From Hymenobacter telluris (GTDB lineage: Bacteria > Bacteroidota > Bacteroidia > Cytophagales > Hymenobacteraceae): DNA of 64,000 bases. Under the pieces are notes generated by a model, which was not told the origin of the DNA, ran no database searches, and worked only from the letters and a program-made list of their open reading frames with translations. Below are positions 1 to 7,695 of the stretch, in pieces (positions within the stretch are counted from its first letter, which is position 1; the number at the start of each line of letters is the position of its first letter). The position numbers and the translations under genes are program-made. Location: assembly GCF_017313265.1 (NCBI RefSeq), contig NZ_JAFLQZ010000001.1:186001-250000 (forward strand). The letters are read 5' to 3'.

Positions 1-1
1 C

Positions 2-265
2 GCCCGCAGCGGCGACATTATTGTGAAGCTGGTGAATGTAGGCGGCAGTGCCCAGTCGTTCACAGTGGACCTGTCGCGCTTCAAAGGAGTAAATTCCGCG
101 GCTACCCTTATCACCTTTGCTGGCCCCAAAACCGCGAAAAACACCTTCGCCACCCCGCAGGCGGTGCAGCCCAAAACCACCGCCTACAAAGCCAGCCGCA
201 ATTTCACCTACACCGCCGCGCCATACTCGCTAACCGTGATTCGGATGCGGGCTAAGCGGGGATGA
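2..265 (+). CDS. C-terminal fragment of a probable glycosidase (alpha-L-arabinofuranosidase-like)
   Basis: The reading frame is open from the left edge (codon phase starts at base 2) to a TGA at 263-265, so only about 87 C-terminal residues are visible. They begin ARSGDIIVKLVNVGG and continue as alternating short beta strands, which resembles the C-terminal beta-sandwich that follows the barrel in GH51 alpha-L-arabinofuranosidases. No catalytic residue lies in this part, so substrate and family are inference. An internal ATG at 23 is not taken as a start because the similarity runs through it to the edge. Other glycosidases with a C-terminal beta-sandwich are equally possible. Confidence 0.5.
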   Translation, partial: ARSGDIIVKLVNVGGSAQSFTVDLSRFKGVNSAATLITFAGPKTAKNTFATPQAVQPKTTAYKASRNFTYTAAPYSLTVIRMRAKRG

Positions 266-352
266 GCGGTTTACCAGTTAAGCGCAGTTTCTAGTATCTG
301 CCAGCATCGAGTAAATCGAGAAGTTGGTTCCAAGTATCATCAGTTTAAATAC

Positions 353-390
353 AAATCGGCCGCGTCAGATGCTTCTGGCGCGGCCGATTT
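353..390. terminator. Bidirectional hairpin terminator between convergent genes
   Basis: A 12-bp perfect stem (AAATCGGCCGCG and its complement) with a 14-base loop, bordered by A-rich and T-rich sequence, lies between the glycosidase tail (+) and the DUF1573 gene (-). It can serve both transcripts. Bases 266-352 hold no other feature I can recognise. Confidence 0.75.
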
Positions 391-426
391 GTTGTGTGAT
401 GTTAGCAGCTTAGGCTACTCTGTGTC

Positions 427-1200
427 TTACTTAAACGGCACCGTGGCGCTGCTTTCCTTCACCATGCTGCTGTTGTTCAGGTCGCGCACGATGTTGGCTT
501 TCAGCGTAATCTTTACGTCGCCATTCAGGTCGTTGGAGCTGAGCGTGGCCACGTCCGACATCTGGCCGGTCTGGCGCTGGGCGTACAACAGTTCTACCGT
601 GGCACTCTGGCCGGGCTTGATAACCGGCGGCACCGATTTGTAGCCCACGCAGTTGCAGGCCGAGGTAATCATACCCAGTTCCAAAGGCTGCTTGCCGGGG
701 TTTTTCACCGTGAACTTGGCCACTGGCTGCTGGCCTGATTCAATTTTACCGAAGTCGTGGGCGGTGCGGTCCAGCACCAGGCGCGGCGACTGAGCCAGTT
801 GGGCGGGCGTCATGCTGGCTTTAGCCTGCTCCTTGTTCACCACGTCGCCTTTGATGCTGAGCACCACGCTGGGCACGGTAGCGTTGCTGGTAACCGTAAC
901 GGTTTTGTTGAACACGCCTGGCCGGCCGGCGCTGCTGTACATGGCCTTCACAATGCCAAACTTGCCGGGCATCACTGGCGTTTTGGTCCAGTCGGGGGTG
1001 GTGCAGCCGCAGCTGGCTTGCACGTTGGCAATAACCACGGGCTGGTTGCCGGTGTTCTTGAATTTGAACTCGTGCGTGGCCATCGTGCCTTCGGGCACGC
1101 TGCCAAAGTCGTGCATGTCTTTCTCGAAGGTAATAACCCCTTGGGCACGGGCGCCGAGGCTAAGCAGCACGGCAATGAAAAGGGAGGCGAAGTGTTTCAT
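427..1200 (-). CDS. Secreted DUF1573 domain protein (two domains)
   Basis: 257 residues. Residues 1-19 are a signal peptide ending in GARAQ. Two DUF1573 domains follow (about 22-125 and 140-235), Ig-like beta-sandwiches found in exported Bacteroidota proteins. Each has the expected HDFG motif (MHDFGSVPEG and AHDFGKIESG) and a paired-cysteine motif (SCGCTTP, SACNCVGY), which may form disulphides outside the cytoplasm. The molecular function of the family is not known. The gene has its own promoter on the far side of an inverted repeat, so its mRNA should begin with a long hairpin (see 1217-1310). The start is the only ATG followed by a good signal peptide. Confidence 0.85.
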   Translation of the reverse strand: MKHFASLFIAVLLSLGARAQGVITFEKDMHDFGSVPEGTMATHEFKFKNTGNQPVVIANVQASCGCTTPDWTKTPVMPGKFGIVKAMYSSAGRPGVFNKTVTVTSNATVPSVVLSIKGDVVNKEQAKASMTPAQLAQSPRLVLDRTAHDFGKIESGQQPVAKFTVKNPGKQPLELGMITSACNCVGYKSVPPVIKPGQSATVELLYAQRQTGQMSDVATLSSNDLNGDVKITLKANIVRDLNNSSMVKESSATVPFK

Positions 1201-1216
1201 AGAGGTAAGTTATTGG

Positions 1217-1310
1217 TAGTGCTTGGTGCCTAGTGCCTGGTGCTTAGGTTGTTTTCAAGGTGAAAGGTAGTGGAATAACCTAAGCACCAGGCACTAGGCA
1301 CCAAGCACTA
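1217..1310. repeat. Inverted repeat, family B (word TAGTGCTTGGTGCC)
   Basis: Arms of 37 bases at 1217-1253 and 1274-1310 pair with a single G-U difference. Each arm is itself a word TAGTGC(C/T)TGGTGC reiterated with small changes and ending in CTTAGGTT. Related copies lie at 11103-11183 and 55400-55537. It stands between the DUF1573 start codon and its predicted promoter, so it should be transcribed as the 5' leader. Confidence 0.85.
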
Positions 1311-1320
1311 ATCTGTTTCC

Positions 1321-1328
1321 CAAAGATA
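1321..1328 (-). promoter_or_regulatory. Probable -7 box for the DUF1573 gene
   Basis: TATCTTTG on the minus strand matches the Bacteroidota consensus TAnnTTTG. With a start about six bases downstream, as estimated from rnpB, transcription would begin near 1315, just before the family B inverted repeat. No convincing -33 box was seen. Confidence 0.5.
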
Positions 1329-1378
1329 AACAAAAACACCCCTCGTTGGGTCTCAACGAAACCTCCCGGCCAAATCCG

Positions 1379-1386
1379 TACTTTTG
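1379..1386 (+). promoter_or_regulatory. Probable -7 box for the E1 dehydrogenase gene
   Basis: TACTTTTG matches TAnnTTTG. It lies downstream of an in-frame ATG at 1346, so that ATG cannot be on the mRNA; this supports the start at 1451. Confidence 0.6.
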
Positions 1387-1450
1387 TGGCTCCTACTTCC
1401 GCGGCCGGCTTTCCATCCGGCTTCGGTATCAACATCCGCCCCATCCGTTT

Positions 1451-3871
1451 ATGCCCACTACCGAAGCTACCGACCTGCTGGCCACCCCTGCCACTCTCAG
1501 TAAAGACGAACTTCTGCGCGACTACCGCCTCGGGTGGGAAAGCCGGTACGCCTCCCTGGCGGGCCGCAAAGAGGTGTTTATGGGCAAAGCCAAGTTTGGC
1601 ATCTTCGGCGACGGCAAAGAGTTGCCCCAGCTGGCCATGGCCCGCGCCTTTCGGGCCGGCGACTGGCGCGCCGGCTACTACCGCGACCAAACGTTTATGC
1701 TGGCCATCGGCGAGCTGACCTTGCAGCAGTATTTCGCGCAGCTCTACGCCCACACCGATGTGGAAGCCGAGCCCGCCACGGCCGGCCGGGCCATGAACGG
1801 CCACTTCGCCACCCGTATTTTAGATGAAGACGGCAACTTCAAAAACCTGGCAACCAGCAAGAACTCGTCGGCGGATATTTCGCCCACGGCCGGCCAGATG
1901 CCCCGTTTGGTAGGCCTGGCGTATGCGTCCAAGCTGTTCCGCCAGAACCCGGAGCTGCATCAGTACGAGCAGTTTTCGGTGAATGGCAACGAGGTGGCGT
2001 TTGGCACCATTGGCAACGCCAGCACCTCCGAGGGCATGTTCTTCGAGGCCCTGAATGCCGCCGGTGTCCTCCAGATTCCGATGCTGATGAGCGTGTGGGA
2101 CGACCACTACGGCATTTCGGTACCCGCTGAGTATCAGACCACCAAGCAAAGCATTTCGGCTATCCTGATGGGCTTGCAGCGCGACGGCGAGGGTGAGCAG
2201 GGCTTCGAGATTTTCGTGGTGAAAGGCTGGGACTACGCTACGTTGGTGGACACCTACCAGCGCGCCGCCGAGCTGTGCCGCACCCAGCACGTGCCAGTGC
2301 TCATTCACGTAACCGAAGTAACGCAGCCCCAGGGCCATAGCACCAGCGGCTCGCACGAGCGGTACAAGTCCAAGGACCGGCTGGTGTGGGAGCAGGAGCA
2401 CGACTGCCTGCTGAAAATGAAGGAGTGGCTGCTCACCGAGGGCCACGCCATTGAAGACGAGCTAACCCAGATTGAAAACGAAGCGCGTGAAGCCGTGAAA
2501 ACGGCCCGTACAGCTGCCTGGGCCGCTTTCTTCAACCCCATCAAAGATGAGCGCGACCAAGTAGTGAAGCTCCTGAATGAACTGGTAGCGGAAGCCGGAG
2601 CCGAAAACAGCCTGCATGAGTTAGTGGCGCAGCTGGCCCAAAACCAGACCCCCATCCGGGCCGACCTAGTGCGCACCGTGCGCCGAGTGTTGCGCCAGGT
2701 GCGGGGCAAGCGTAGTGCTGCCCGCCGAGAGCTGCTCAACTGGCTCGACCAGTCGCTGGCCGAAAACGCCGACCGCTACAACTCCTATCTGTTCAGCCAG
2801 AGCGACGAAGCCGTTGGCAACATCGAGGTGGTGCCCGCCAAATTCGAGGCCGCTGCCCCGCAGGTGGACGGCCGGGAAGTGCTGCAAGCATGCTTCGACG
2901 CCAACTTCCAGCGCGACCCCCGCATTTTCGCCATTGGCGAAGACGTGGGCCGTATCGGCGACGTAAATCAGGCCTTTGCGGGCTTGCAAGACAAGTTTGG
3001 CGAACTGCGCGTGACGGATACCGGCATTCGGGAGTGCACCATCGTAGGGCAGGGAATAGGGGCAGCCCTGCGCGGCCTGCGGCCCATCAGCGAGATTCAG
3101 TACCTCGACTACCTGCTCTACGCCATCCAGATTCTGAGCGACGACCTGGCCAACCTGCAATACCGCACCAAAGGCGGGCAGAAGGCCCCGCTCATCGTGC
3201 GTACTCGCGGCCACCGTCTCGAAGGCATCTGGCACTCTGGTTCACCCATTCAGATGATATTGGGGGCTATCCGGGGCATTCATTTATGCGTGCCCCGCAA
3301 CATGACCCAGGCAGCCGGATTCTACAACACCCTGCTGCGCTCCGATGAGCCCGCCATTGTAATTGAGCCCCTGAACGGTTACCGCCTGAAAGAACGGATT
3401 CCAAGCAACGTAGGCGAGTTCACGCTGCCGCTGGGTGTGCCCGAAATCCTGCGCGAAGGCACGGACCTCACCATTGTCACCTACGGCTCAATGTGCCGCA
3501 TCGTACTGGACGCCGCCAACCAGCTGGCGGAAGTGGGTGTTTCGGTGGAAGTGCTGGACGTGCAAACCCTGCTGCCCTTCGACCTGGAGCACGTCATCAC
3601 CGATAGTATCCAGAAAACCAGCCGCGTACTGTTCACCGACGAAGACGTGCCCGGCGGCGCCACCGCCTTCATGCTGCAGCAGGTCCTCGATGACCAGGAC
3701 GCCTACCGCCACCTCGACTCGGCGCCCCGCTGCCTGGCCGCCCAGGCCCACCGCCCGCCCTACGGCTCCGACGGGGACTATTTCTCGAAGCCCAACGCCG
3801 AAGACGTATTTGATACGGTGTATGAAATGATGCGCGAAGCGGACCCGAAGCGCTTCCCGGCCATTTATTAA
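1451..3871 (+). CDS. Fused alpha/beta E1 component of a 2-oxoacid dehydrogenase
   Basis: 806 residues. The N-terminal half is the E1-alpha thiamine diphosphate fold: GNASTSEGMFFEA near residue 187 and WDDHYGIS near 216 correspond to the GDG...N(N) cofactor region. The C-terminal half from about residue 475 is E1-beta (GEDVGRIGDVNQAF, then TDTGIRECTIVGQGIGAALRG and the transketolase C-terminal domain). It would decarboxylate a 2-oxoacid and pass the acyl group to a lipoylated E2. Substrate (pyruvate or branched-chain) cannot be read from sequence. The E2 at 45297-46736 is a plausible partner, though 41 kb away. Start at 1451 chosen because the promoter at 1379 excludes the earlier ATG. Fused alpha/beta E1 genes are usual in Bacteroidota. 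Confidence 0.88.
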   Translation: MPTTEATDLLATPATLSKDELLRDYRLGWESRYASLAGRKEVFMGKAKFGIFGDGKELPQLAMARAFRAGDWRAGYYRDQTFMLAIGELTLQQYFAQLYAHTDVEAEPATAGRAMNGHFATRILDEDGNFKNLATSKNSSADISPTAGQMPRLVGLAYASKLFRQNPELHQYEQFSVNGNEVAFGTIGNASTSEGMFFEALNAAGVLQIPMLMSVWDDHYGISVPAEYQTTKQSISAILMGLQRDGEGEQGFEIFVVKGWDYATLVDTYQRAAELCRTQHVPVLIHVTEVTQPQGHSTSGSHERYKSKDRLVWEQEHDCLLKMKEWLLTEGHAIEDELTQIENEAREAVKTARTAAWAAFFNPIKDERDQVVKLLNELVAEAGAENSLHELVAQLAQNQTPIRADLVRTVRRVLRQVRGKRSAARRELLNWLDQSLAENADRYNSYLFSQSDEAVGNIEVVPAKFEAAAPQVDGREVLQACFDANFQRDPRIFAIGEDVGRIGDVNQAFAGLQDKFGELRVTDTGIRECTIVGQGIGAALRGLRPISEIQYLDYLLYAIQILSDDLANLQYRTKGGQKAPLIVRTRGHRLEGIWHSGSPIQMILGAIRGIHLCVPRNMTQAAGFYNTLLRSDEPAIVIEPLNGYRLKERIPSNVGEFTLPLGVPEILREGTDLTIVTYGSMCRIVLDAANQLAEVGVSVEVLDVQTLLPFDLEHVITDSIQKTSRVLFTDEDVPGGATAFMLQQVLDDQDAYRHLDSAPRCLAAQAHRPPYGSDGDYFSKPNAEDVFDTVYEMMREADPKRFPAIY

Positions 3872-3956
3872 GAATGCTCTTTAACGCAACAGCTCCCCCG
3901 GCGGTGCGCTTGGCCTGCCGGGGGAGCTGTTGCGTTAAAGAGCATTCTTAATAAAT
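3863..3956. terminator. 40-bp perfect inverted repeat between convergent genes
   Basis: Arms at 3863-3902 and 3917-3956 are perfectly complementary over 40 bases with a 14-base loop. The left arm contains the last two sense codons and the TAA stop of the E1 gene; the right arm ends four bases before the stop codon of the lipoprotein gene on the other strand. The core is GC-rich and the outer part A/T-rich, so it should terminate both transcripts. Confidence 0.85.
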
Positions 3957-3960
3957 CAAT

Positions 3961-4542
3961 TTAGCGTGCCACTACAAAGCTGTTGGTTGTGACGGTGTTA
4001 CTGGTGTTAAGGGCGCGGTCCTTGATATATACTTCAAAGCGCACTTCATCCCCTGGGTTGAATTCGTTGCCTAAGCCGAACGTTTGCTCGAAGTTCAAGT
4101 CTCCCTTCAGAGGCGCTTTTTTATCGGCGTTAGGTTCTAGATGAGGATACTGCGAGTAATAAACGGTAGGGTCATCGACAGGGCTACCATTCGCGCGGAA
4201 GGTGAGGGGCTCAAACTGGTTATTACTTCTGTTTTTGACGAATATTTTCAAAAAGTAATTCCAGTGATTCAGGTTTTTGGTGCCGTCGCTGTTCAGCCGG
4301 TTGTAAGGTGGGCTCGTGCTGGAATACTCCTCGCTGTTGAGGCCTAAGTCGCCGTCGCCGTCTTTAAAGCCAATAGTAATCGTAACAGTGTCGGTAAGCT
4401 CAGCGGTATTGCGCGTTACTTTCATCGACTTGAACTCGATGCTCGGAGTGTCCGGAAAGTCGGGTGGGCTGATGCAAGAGGAAATGGCCCCGCCAATAAA
4501 CGCGAAGAGCAACCCGAAACGAAGCGTACGAAACATATCCAT
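3961..4542 (-). CDS. Lipoprotein of unknown function
   Basis: 193 residues. An N-terminal hydrophobic segment (LRFGLLFAFIGGAISSC) ends in a lipobox-like cysteine at residue 23, so the product is probably a lipoprotein in the cell envelope. The mature part has Asp/Gly-rich stretches (GFKDGDGDLGLNSEEY) reminiscent of calcium-binding or Ig-like folds and is predicted mostly beta. I do not recognise a named family; similar short lipoproteins are common in Bacteroidota. A second ATG two codons downstream (4536) is an equally good start. Confidence 0.75.
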   Translation of the reverse strand: MDMFRTLRFGLLFAFIGGAISSCISPPDFPDTPSIEFKSMKVTRNTAELTDTVTITIGFKDGDGDLGLNSEEYSSTSPPYNRLNSDGTKNLNHWNYFLKIFVKNRSNNQFEPLTFRANGSPVDDPTVYYSQYPHLEPNADKKAPLKGDLNFEQTFGLGNEFNPGDEVRFEVYIKDRALNTSNTVTTNSFVVAR

Positions 4543-4653
4543 ATAAAGAAAAGTCAGAGCGAAAAAGCTGCCGTTGCAGTGGACAAAAGGTACAGTTTCT
4601 CAACGAAGTTGCACCACAATTGTTATCTGCTTTGCTAACCCAGTTGCGTAGTA

Positions 4654-5658
4654 ATGAGTTTCCGAGAAGATTACATAAGGCAGCTGGCGCGCCTGACTGC
4701 CGCCAAGGTGCCCGCCGCCGCCCTGCGCCTGTTTCAGCACCAGGCGGTGCACTGCCCACCCTATAGAGCGTATTTAGCAGCATTAGGTTGTACACCTGCC
4801 GCTGTTCAGCAGCTTACTGATATTCCTTTTCTACCTATCGAGTTCTTCAAAACTCAGGATGTCCGTACCGAACCCGATGCGTGGGAACCGCAGGAGCTGT
4901 TTCTGAGCAGCGGCACCACGTTGCAGCAACGCAGCCAGCACCAGGTCCGCGACCCGCAGCTGTACCGGCAGAACGCGGCCCGCATCTTCGAGCAGTATTA
5001 TGGGCCGCTCACCAGCTGGACGTTTCTGGCGCTGCTGCCTTCGTACCTGGAGCAGGGAAATTCGTCGTTGGTGGCCATGGTCGATTACTTTGCCAAGCAG
5101 TCGGGCCAGACGCAGCCCGCGTTTTTCCTGCACGACCACGCCGCTTTGCTGCAAGCCCTGCGCGAGGTGAAACAGGACGCCAACCGGCGCGTGCTGCTGT
5201 TCGGGGTGAGCTACGCTCTGCTGGATTTGGCTGCCGAAGTGGGGGCCGCGCCGGAGCTGCAAAACCTGACGGTGCTGGAAACCGGGGGCATGAAAGGCCG
5301 CCGCCGCGAGATGATTCGTGAAGAATTGCATCAGGAACTACAGCAAGTATTTGGCCCCGCCGGCATTCATTCCGAGTACGGCATGACCGAACTGCTGAGC
5401 CAGGCCTATAGCCTCGGCGGGGGCCGCTTCTACGCCCCGCCGCAACTGCGCATCCTGCTTCGTGACCCCGCCGACCCGTTTTCCGTCAGTGACTCTCGCC
5501 CCGACGGCGCCCTCAACGTCATCGACCTAGCCAACGTGGATTCCTGCGCCTTTATCGAAACTAAAGACCTGGCCCGCCTGCACCCTGATGGCTCGTTTGA
5601 AGTACTCGGCCGTCTCGACAACTCTGATGTGCGCGGTTGCAACCAGATGGTGAGTTAG
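4654..5658 (+). CDS. LuxE/PaaK-like acyl-protein synthetase or acyltransferase
   Basis: 334 residues. The protein matches the LuxE acyl-protein synthetase family, a branch of the adenylate-forming fold: IPFLPIEFFKT near residue 58, the Ser/Gly/Thr-rich loop LFLSSGTT near 83, GGMKGRRREM near 212 and the adenylate-binding motif SEYGMTELLSQAY near 240. In luminous bacteria LuxE activates fatty acids for reduction by LuxC; here no lux operon exists and the real substrate is unknown. A LuxC-like reductase lies at 26997-28010. The gene stands alone, divergent from the lipoprotein gene. Confidence 0.82.
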   Translation: MSFREDYIRQLARLTAAKVPAAALRLFQHQAVHCPPYRAYLAALGCTPAAVQQLTDIPFLPIEFFKTQDVRTEPDAWEPQELFLSSGTTLQQRSQHQVRDPQLYRQNAARIFEQYYGPLTSWTFLALLPSYLEQGNSSLVAMVDYFAKQSGQTQPAFFLHDHAALLQALREVKQDANRRVLLFGVSYALLDLAAEVGAAPELQNLTVLETGGMKGRRREMIREELHQELQQVFGPAGIHSEYGMTELLSQAYSLGGGRFYAPPQLRILLRDPADPFSVSDSRPDGALNVIDLANVDSCAFIETKDLARLHPDGSFEVLGRLDNSDVRGCNQMVS

Positions 5659-5671
5659 AAGAAGCGGGGCA

Positions 5672-6169
5672 CTACTTTTTTATCACGCTAATGCTGCCGT
5701 CGTGCTCTAGTCGTACCGTTTTCGTCTCGGCTAAATCATCCAGGTTAGCGGTTGTGCGAATATCGGCGCGCATGTCGGCTTCGCTGATGTGAGCACGCTG
5801 CAAGGCTTTCTTATCAATTTGTACTCCTTCGGCCAGCACCGACGCCTCACCCTTCACCAGACGGTGCAGCCACGGCGACATAAACACGGCATAGGCCAGC
5901 GCCCGGTGCACGGCTACCAGCGTAACGGCAGCGGCCAGGGTGCCCGGAAACGAGGCGTCGCCGGTAATAGTGCGGCTCAGGATGGCTCCCATCATGAATT
6001 TTACAATCATGTCGAGGGAGTTGTTGCTGGCAAACGTGCGCCGGCCCGACAGGCGCAGCAGCACCAACGCCAGCACAAATACCACTAACGTACGAGCGCA
6101 CATCTGCCCTGGCGTCATGGTTTTTGCGGTTGCCTCCAACCCGAACAACTCACTGAAGAACATTTCCAT
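5672..6169 (-). CDS. DUF421 family membrane protein
   Basis: 165 residues from an ATG at 6169 (MEMFFSELFG). Two strong membrane segments are visible (about residues 25-43, TLVVFVLALVLLRLSG, and 75-95, GTLAAAVTLVAVHRALAYAV), followed by a soluble DUF421 C-terminal domain with the typical order of a conserved RLSGRRTFA box, then LVKGEASVLAEG. The function of DUF421 (YetF/YcaP-like) proteins is not established. The frame stays open upstream to 6244, but that part is only the arm of a palindrome and encodes Cys/Ser-rich sequence, so the later start is chosen. Confidence 0.85.
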   Translation of the reverse strand: MEMFFSELFGLEATAKTMTPGQMCARTLVVFVLALVLLRLSGRRTFASNNSLDMIVKFMMGAILSRTITGDASFPGTLAAAVTLVAVHRALAYAVFMSPWLHRLVKGEASVLAEGVQIDKKALQRAHISEADMRADIRTTANLDDLAETKTVRLEHDGSISVIKK

Positions 6170-6200
6170 AATCACCTGAAAATCGTGGGAGTTAAATAGC

Positions 6201-6245
6201 CGTGCGGGCCGAGAGCAGCTGCTACAGCTGCTCTCGGCCCGCACG
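6201..6245. terminator. 21-bp perfect hairpin
   Basis: Arms CGTGCGGGCCGAGAGCAGCTG (6201-6221) and its exact complement (6225-6245) leave a 3-base loop. It lies after the stop of the response regulator gene and before the DUF421 start on the same strand. A run TTTCCTTTCT follows only on the plus strand, so strand-specific termination is uncertain. Confidence 0.7.
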
Positions 6246-6282
6246 TTTCCTTTCTACTACAAACAGCGAATGGCTGCTGAGG

Positions 6283-7440
6283 TTATTTCCCCGCAAATGC
6301 CTTGGCGTCGGCTTCCGAGATGGTGTCGTCGCTCATGATGACGAGGCGTTCCACCACGTTGCGCAGCTCCCGGATGTTGCCGCGCCAGTCGAGGCCTTGC
6401 AGGTAGGTGAGGGCCTCGGCGTCGATTTTCTTGGGCTTGTTGCCGTAGTCGTTGGCAATGTCCTTGAGGAATTTCTCGATAAGCTCCGGAATATCGTCGC
6501 GCCGGTCGTTGAGGGCGGGCACCTGAATCAGGATGACGGAAAGGCGGTGGTACAGGTCTTCGCGGAAGTTGCGGTCGGCTATTTCCTGGAGCAGGTTCTT
6601 GTTGGTAGCCGCCAGCACCCGCACGTTCACCGAAATTTCCTTTTCACCACCCACGCGGGTAATCTTGTTTTCCTGCAACGCCCGCAGCACTTTGGCTTGG
6701 GCCGAAAGGCTCATGTCGCCGATTTCGTCCAAAAACAACGTGCCCCCATCGGCCTGCTCGAACTTACCGATGCGCTGCTTCACGGCCGACGTAAACGAGC
6801 CTTTCTCGTGCCCGAATAGCTCACTCTCAATCAGTTCGGAGGGAATGGCCGCGCAGTTCACTTCCACCATCGGGCCGCTGGCGCGGTTGCTGAGCTCGTG
6901 TAGTTGGCGGGCCACCATTTCCTTGCCGGCGCCATTGGGGCCGGTAATCAGCACGCGGGCATCGGTGGGGGCTACCTTCTCAATGGCCTTGCGCACCGCG
7001 CCCAGCGCCTCCGACGAGCCCACCATCTCCGAGCTTTTGGCAACTTTCTTCTTCAGCGTCTTGGTTTCGGCTACCAGCTTGGTGCGGTCCAGGGCGTTGC
7101 GGACGGTTACGAGCAGGCGGTTCAGGTCTGGTGGCTTCTGGAGGAAATCGTAGGCGCCTTTCTTGGTGGCATCCACGGCCATTTCCACGTTGCCGTGCGC
7201 CGATACCATAATGAACGCCGCATCGGGAGCGGCAATACGGGCGCGCTCCAGCACCTCAATACCGTCCATTTTGGGCATCTTCACGTCGCAGAGCACCACG
7301 TCGTACTTGTCGCGGATCAGCATGTCGAGGCCGGTAGGGCCATCTTCGGCTTGGTCGACCTGGTAGCTTTCGTATTCCAGAATCTCCTTTAGCGTATTGC
7401 GGATGGCCTTTTCGTCGTCGATGATGAGAATGCGGGGCAT
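6283..7440 (-). CDS. NtrC-like response regulator lacking a DNA-binding domain
   Basis: 385 residues. Receiver domain (1-120) with acidic pocket DDE at 8-10, phospho-acceptor D52 (LCDVKMPKMDG) and K102. An AAA+ domain of the sigma-54 activator type follows: Walker A GPNGAGKE (167-174), Walker B TLFLDEIGD (234-242), arginine region NFREDLYHRL. The loop that touches sigma-54, normally GAFTGA, reads GSFTSA (214-219). The protein stops just after the AAA+ lid and has no Fis-type helix-turn-helix. It may act from solution, through a partner, or not through sigma-54 at all. No sensor kinase is adjacent. A weak promoter box lies at 7476-7483. Confidence 0.88.
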   Translation of the reverse strand: MPRILIIDDEKAIRNTLKEILEYESYQVDQAEDGPTGLDMLIRDKYDVVLCDVKMPKMDGIEVLERARIAAPDAAFIMVSAHGNVEMAVDATKKGAYDFLQKPPDLNRLLVTVRNALDRTKLVAETKTLKKKVAKSSEMVGSSEALGAVRKAIEKVAPTDARVLITGPNGAGKEMVARQLHELSNRASGPMVEVNCAAIPSELIESELFGHEKGSFTSAVKQRIGKFEQADGGTLFLDEIGDMSLSAQAKVLRALQENKITRVGGEKEISVNVRVLAATNKNLLQEIADRNFREDLYHRLSVILIQVPALNDRRDDIPELIEKFLKDIANDYGNKPKKIDAEALTYLQGLDWRGNIRELRNVVERLVIMSDDTISEADAKAFAGK

Positions 7441-7475
7441 ACTAAATTCAAGAAAATAGATGGGGCGAAGAGCAG

Positions 7476-7483
7476 CGAAGGTA
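7476..7483 (-). promoter_or_regulatory. Candidate -7 box for the response regulator gene
   Basis: TACCTTCG on the minus strand differs from TAnnTTTG at one base and lies 36 bases before the ATG. Weak on its own. The rest of 7441-7695, the divergent intergenic region, shows no other clear element. Confidence 0.3.
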
Positions 7484-7695
7484 GCGAAAAGCCGTTCTTA
7501 GCAAACAGCAAAGCCTACGAAACGCCGCAGGCTCTAGTTTTCGTCTGTATAAACGATGGCTTGAGGCCAACAACTTCTGGCAACGGAATGTAGTAAGCAG
7601 TGCAAACTAAAGAATGGTTTGCTTGGGGCTGGATGCAGCCGCAGAGCAGGTCAGTGAACAGTTTTATTTTCGCTCATCGAACCGTATTCCCACTC

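Noticed and set aside
1346..1450. N-terminal extension of the E1 dehydrogenase
   Set aside because: A -7 promoter box at 1379-1386 lies inside the extension, so it would not be transcribed as coding sequence.
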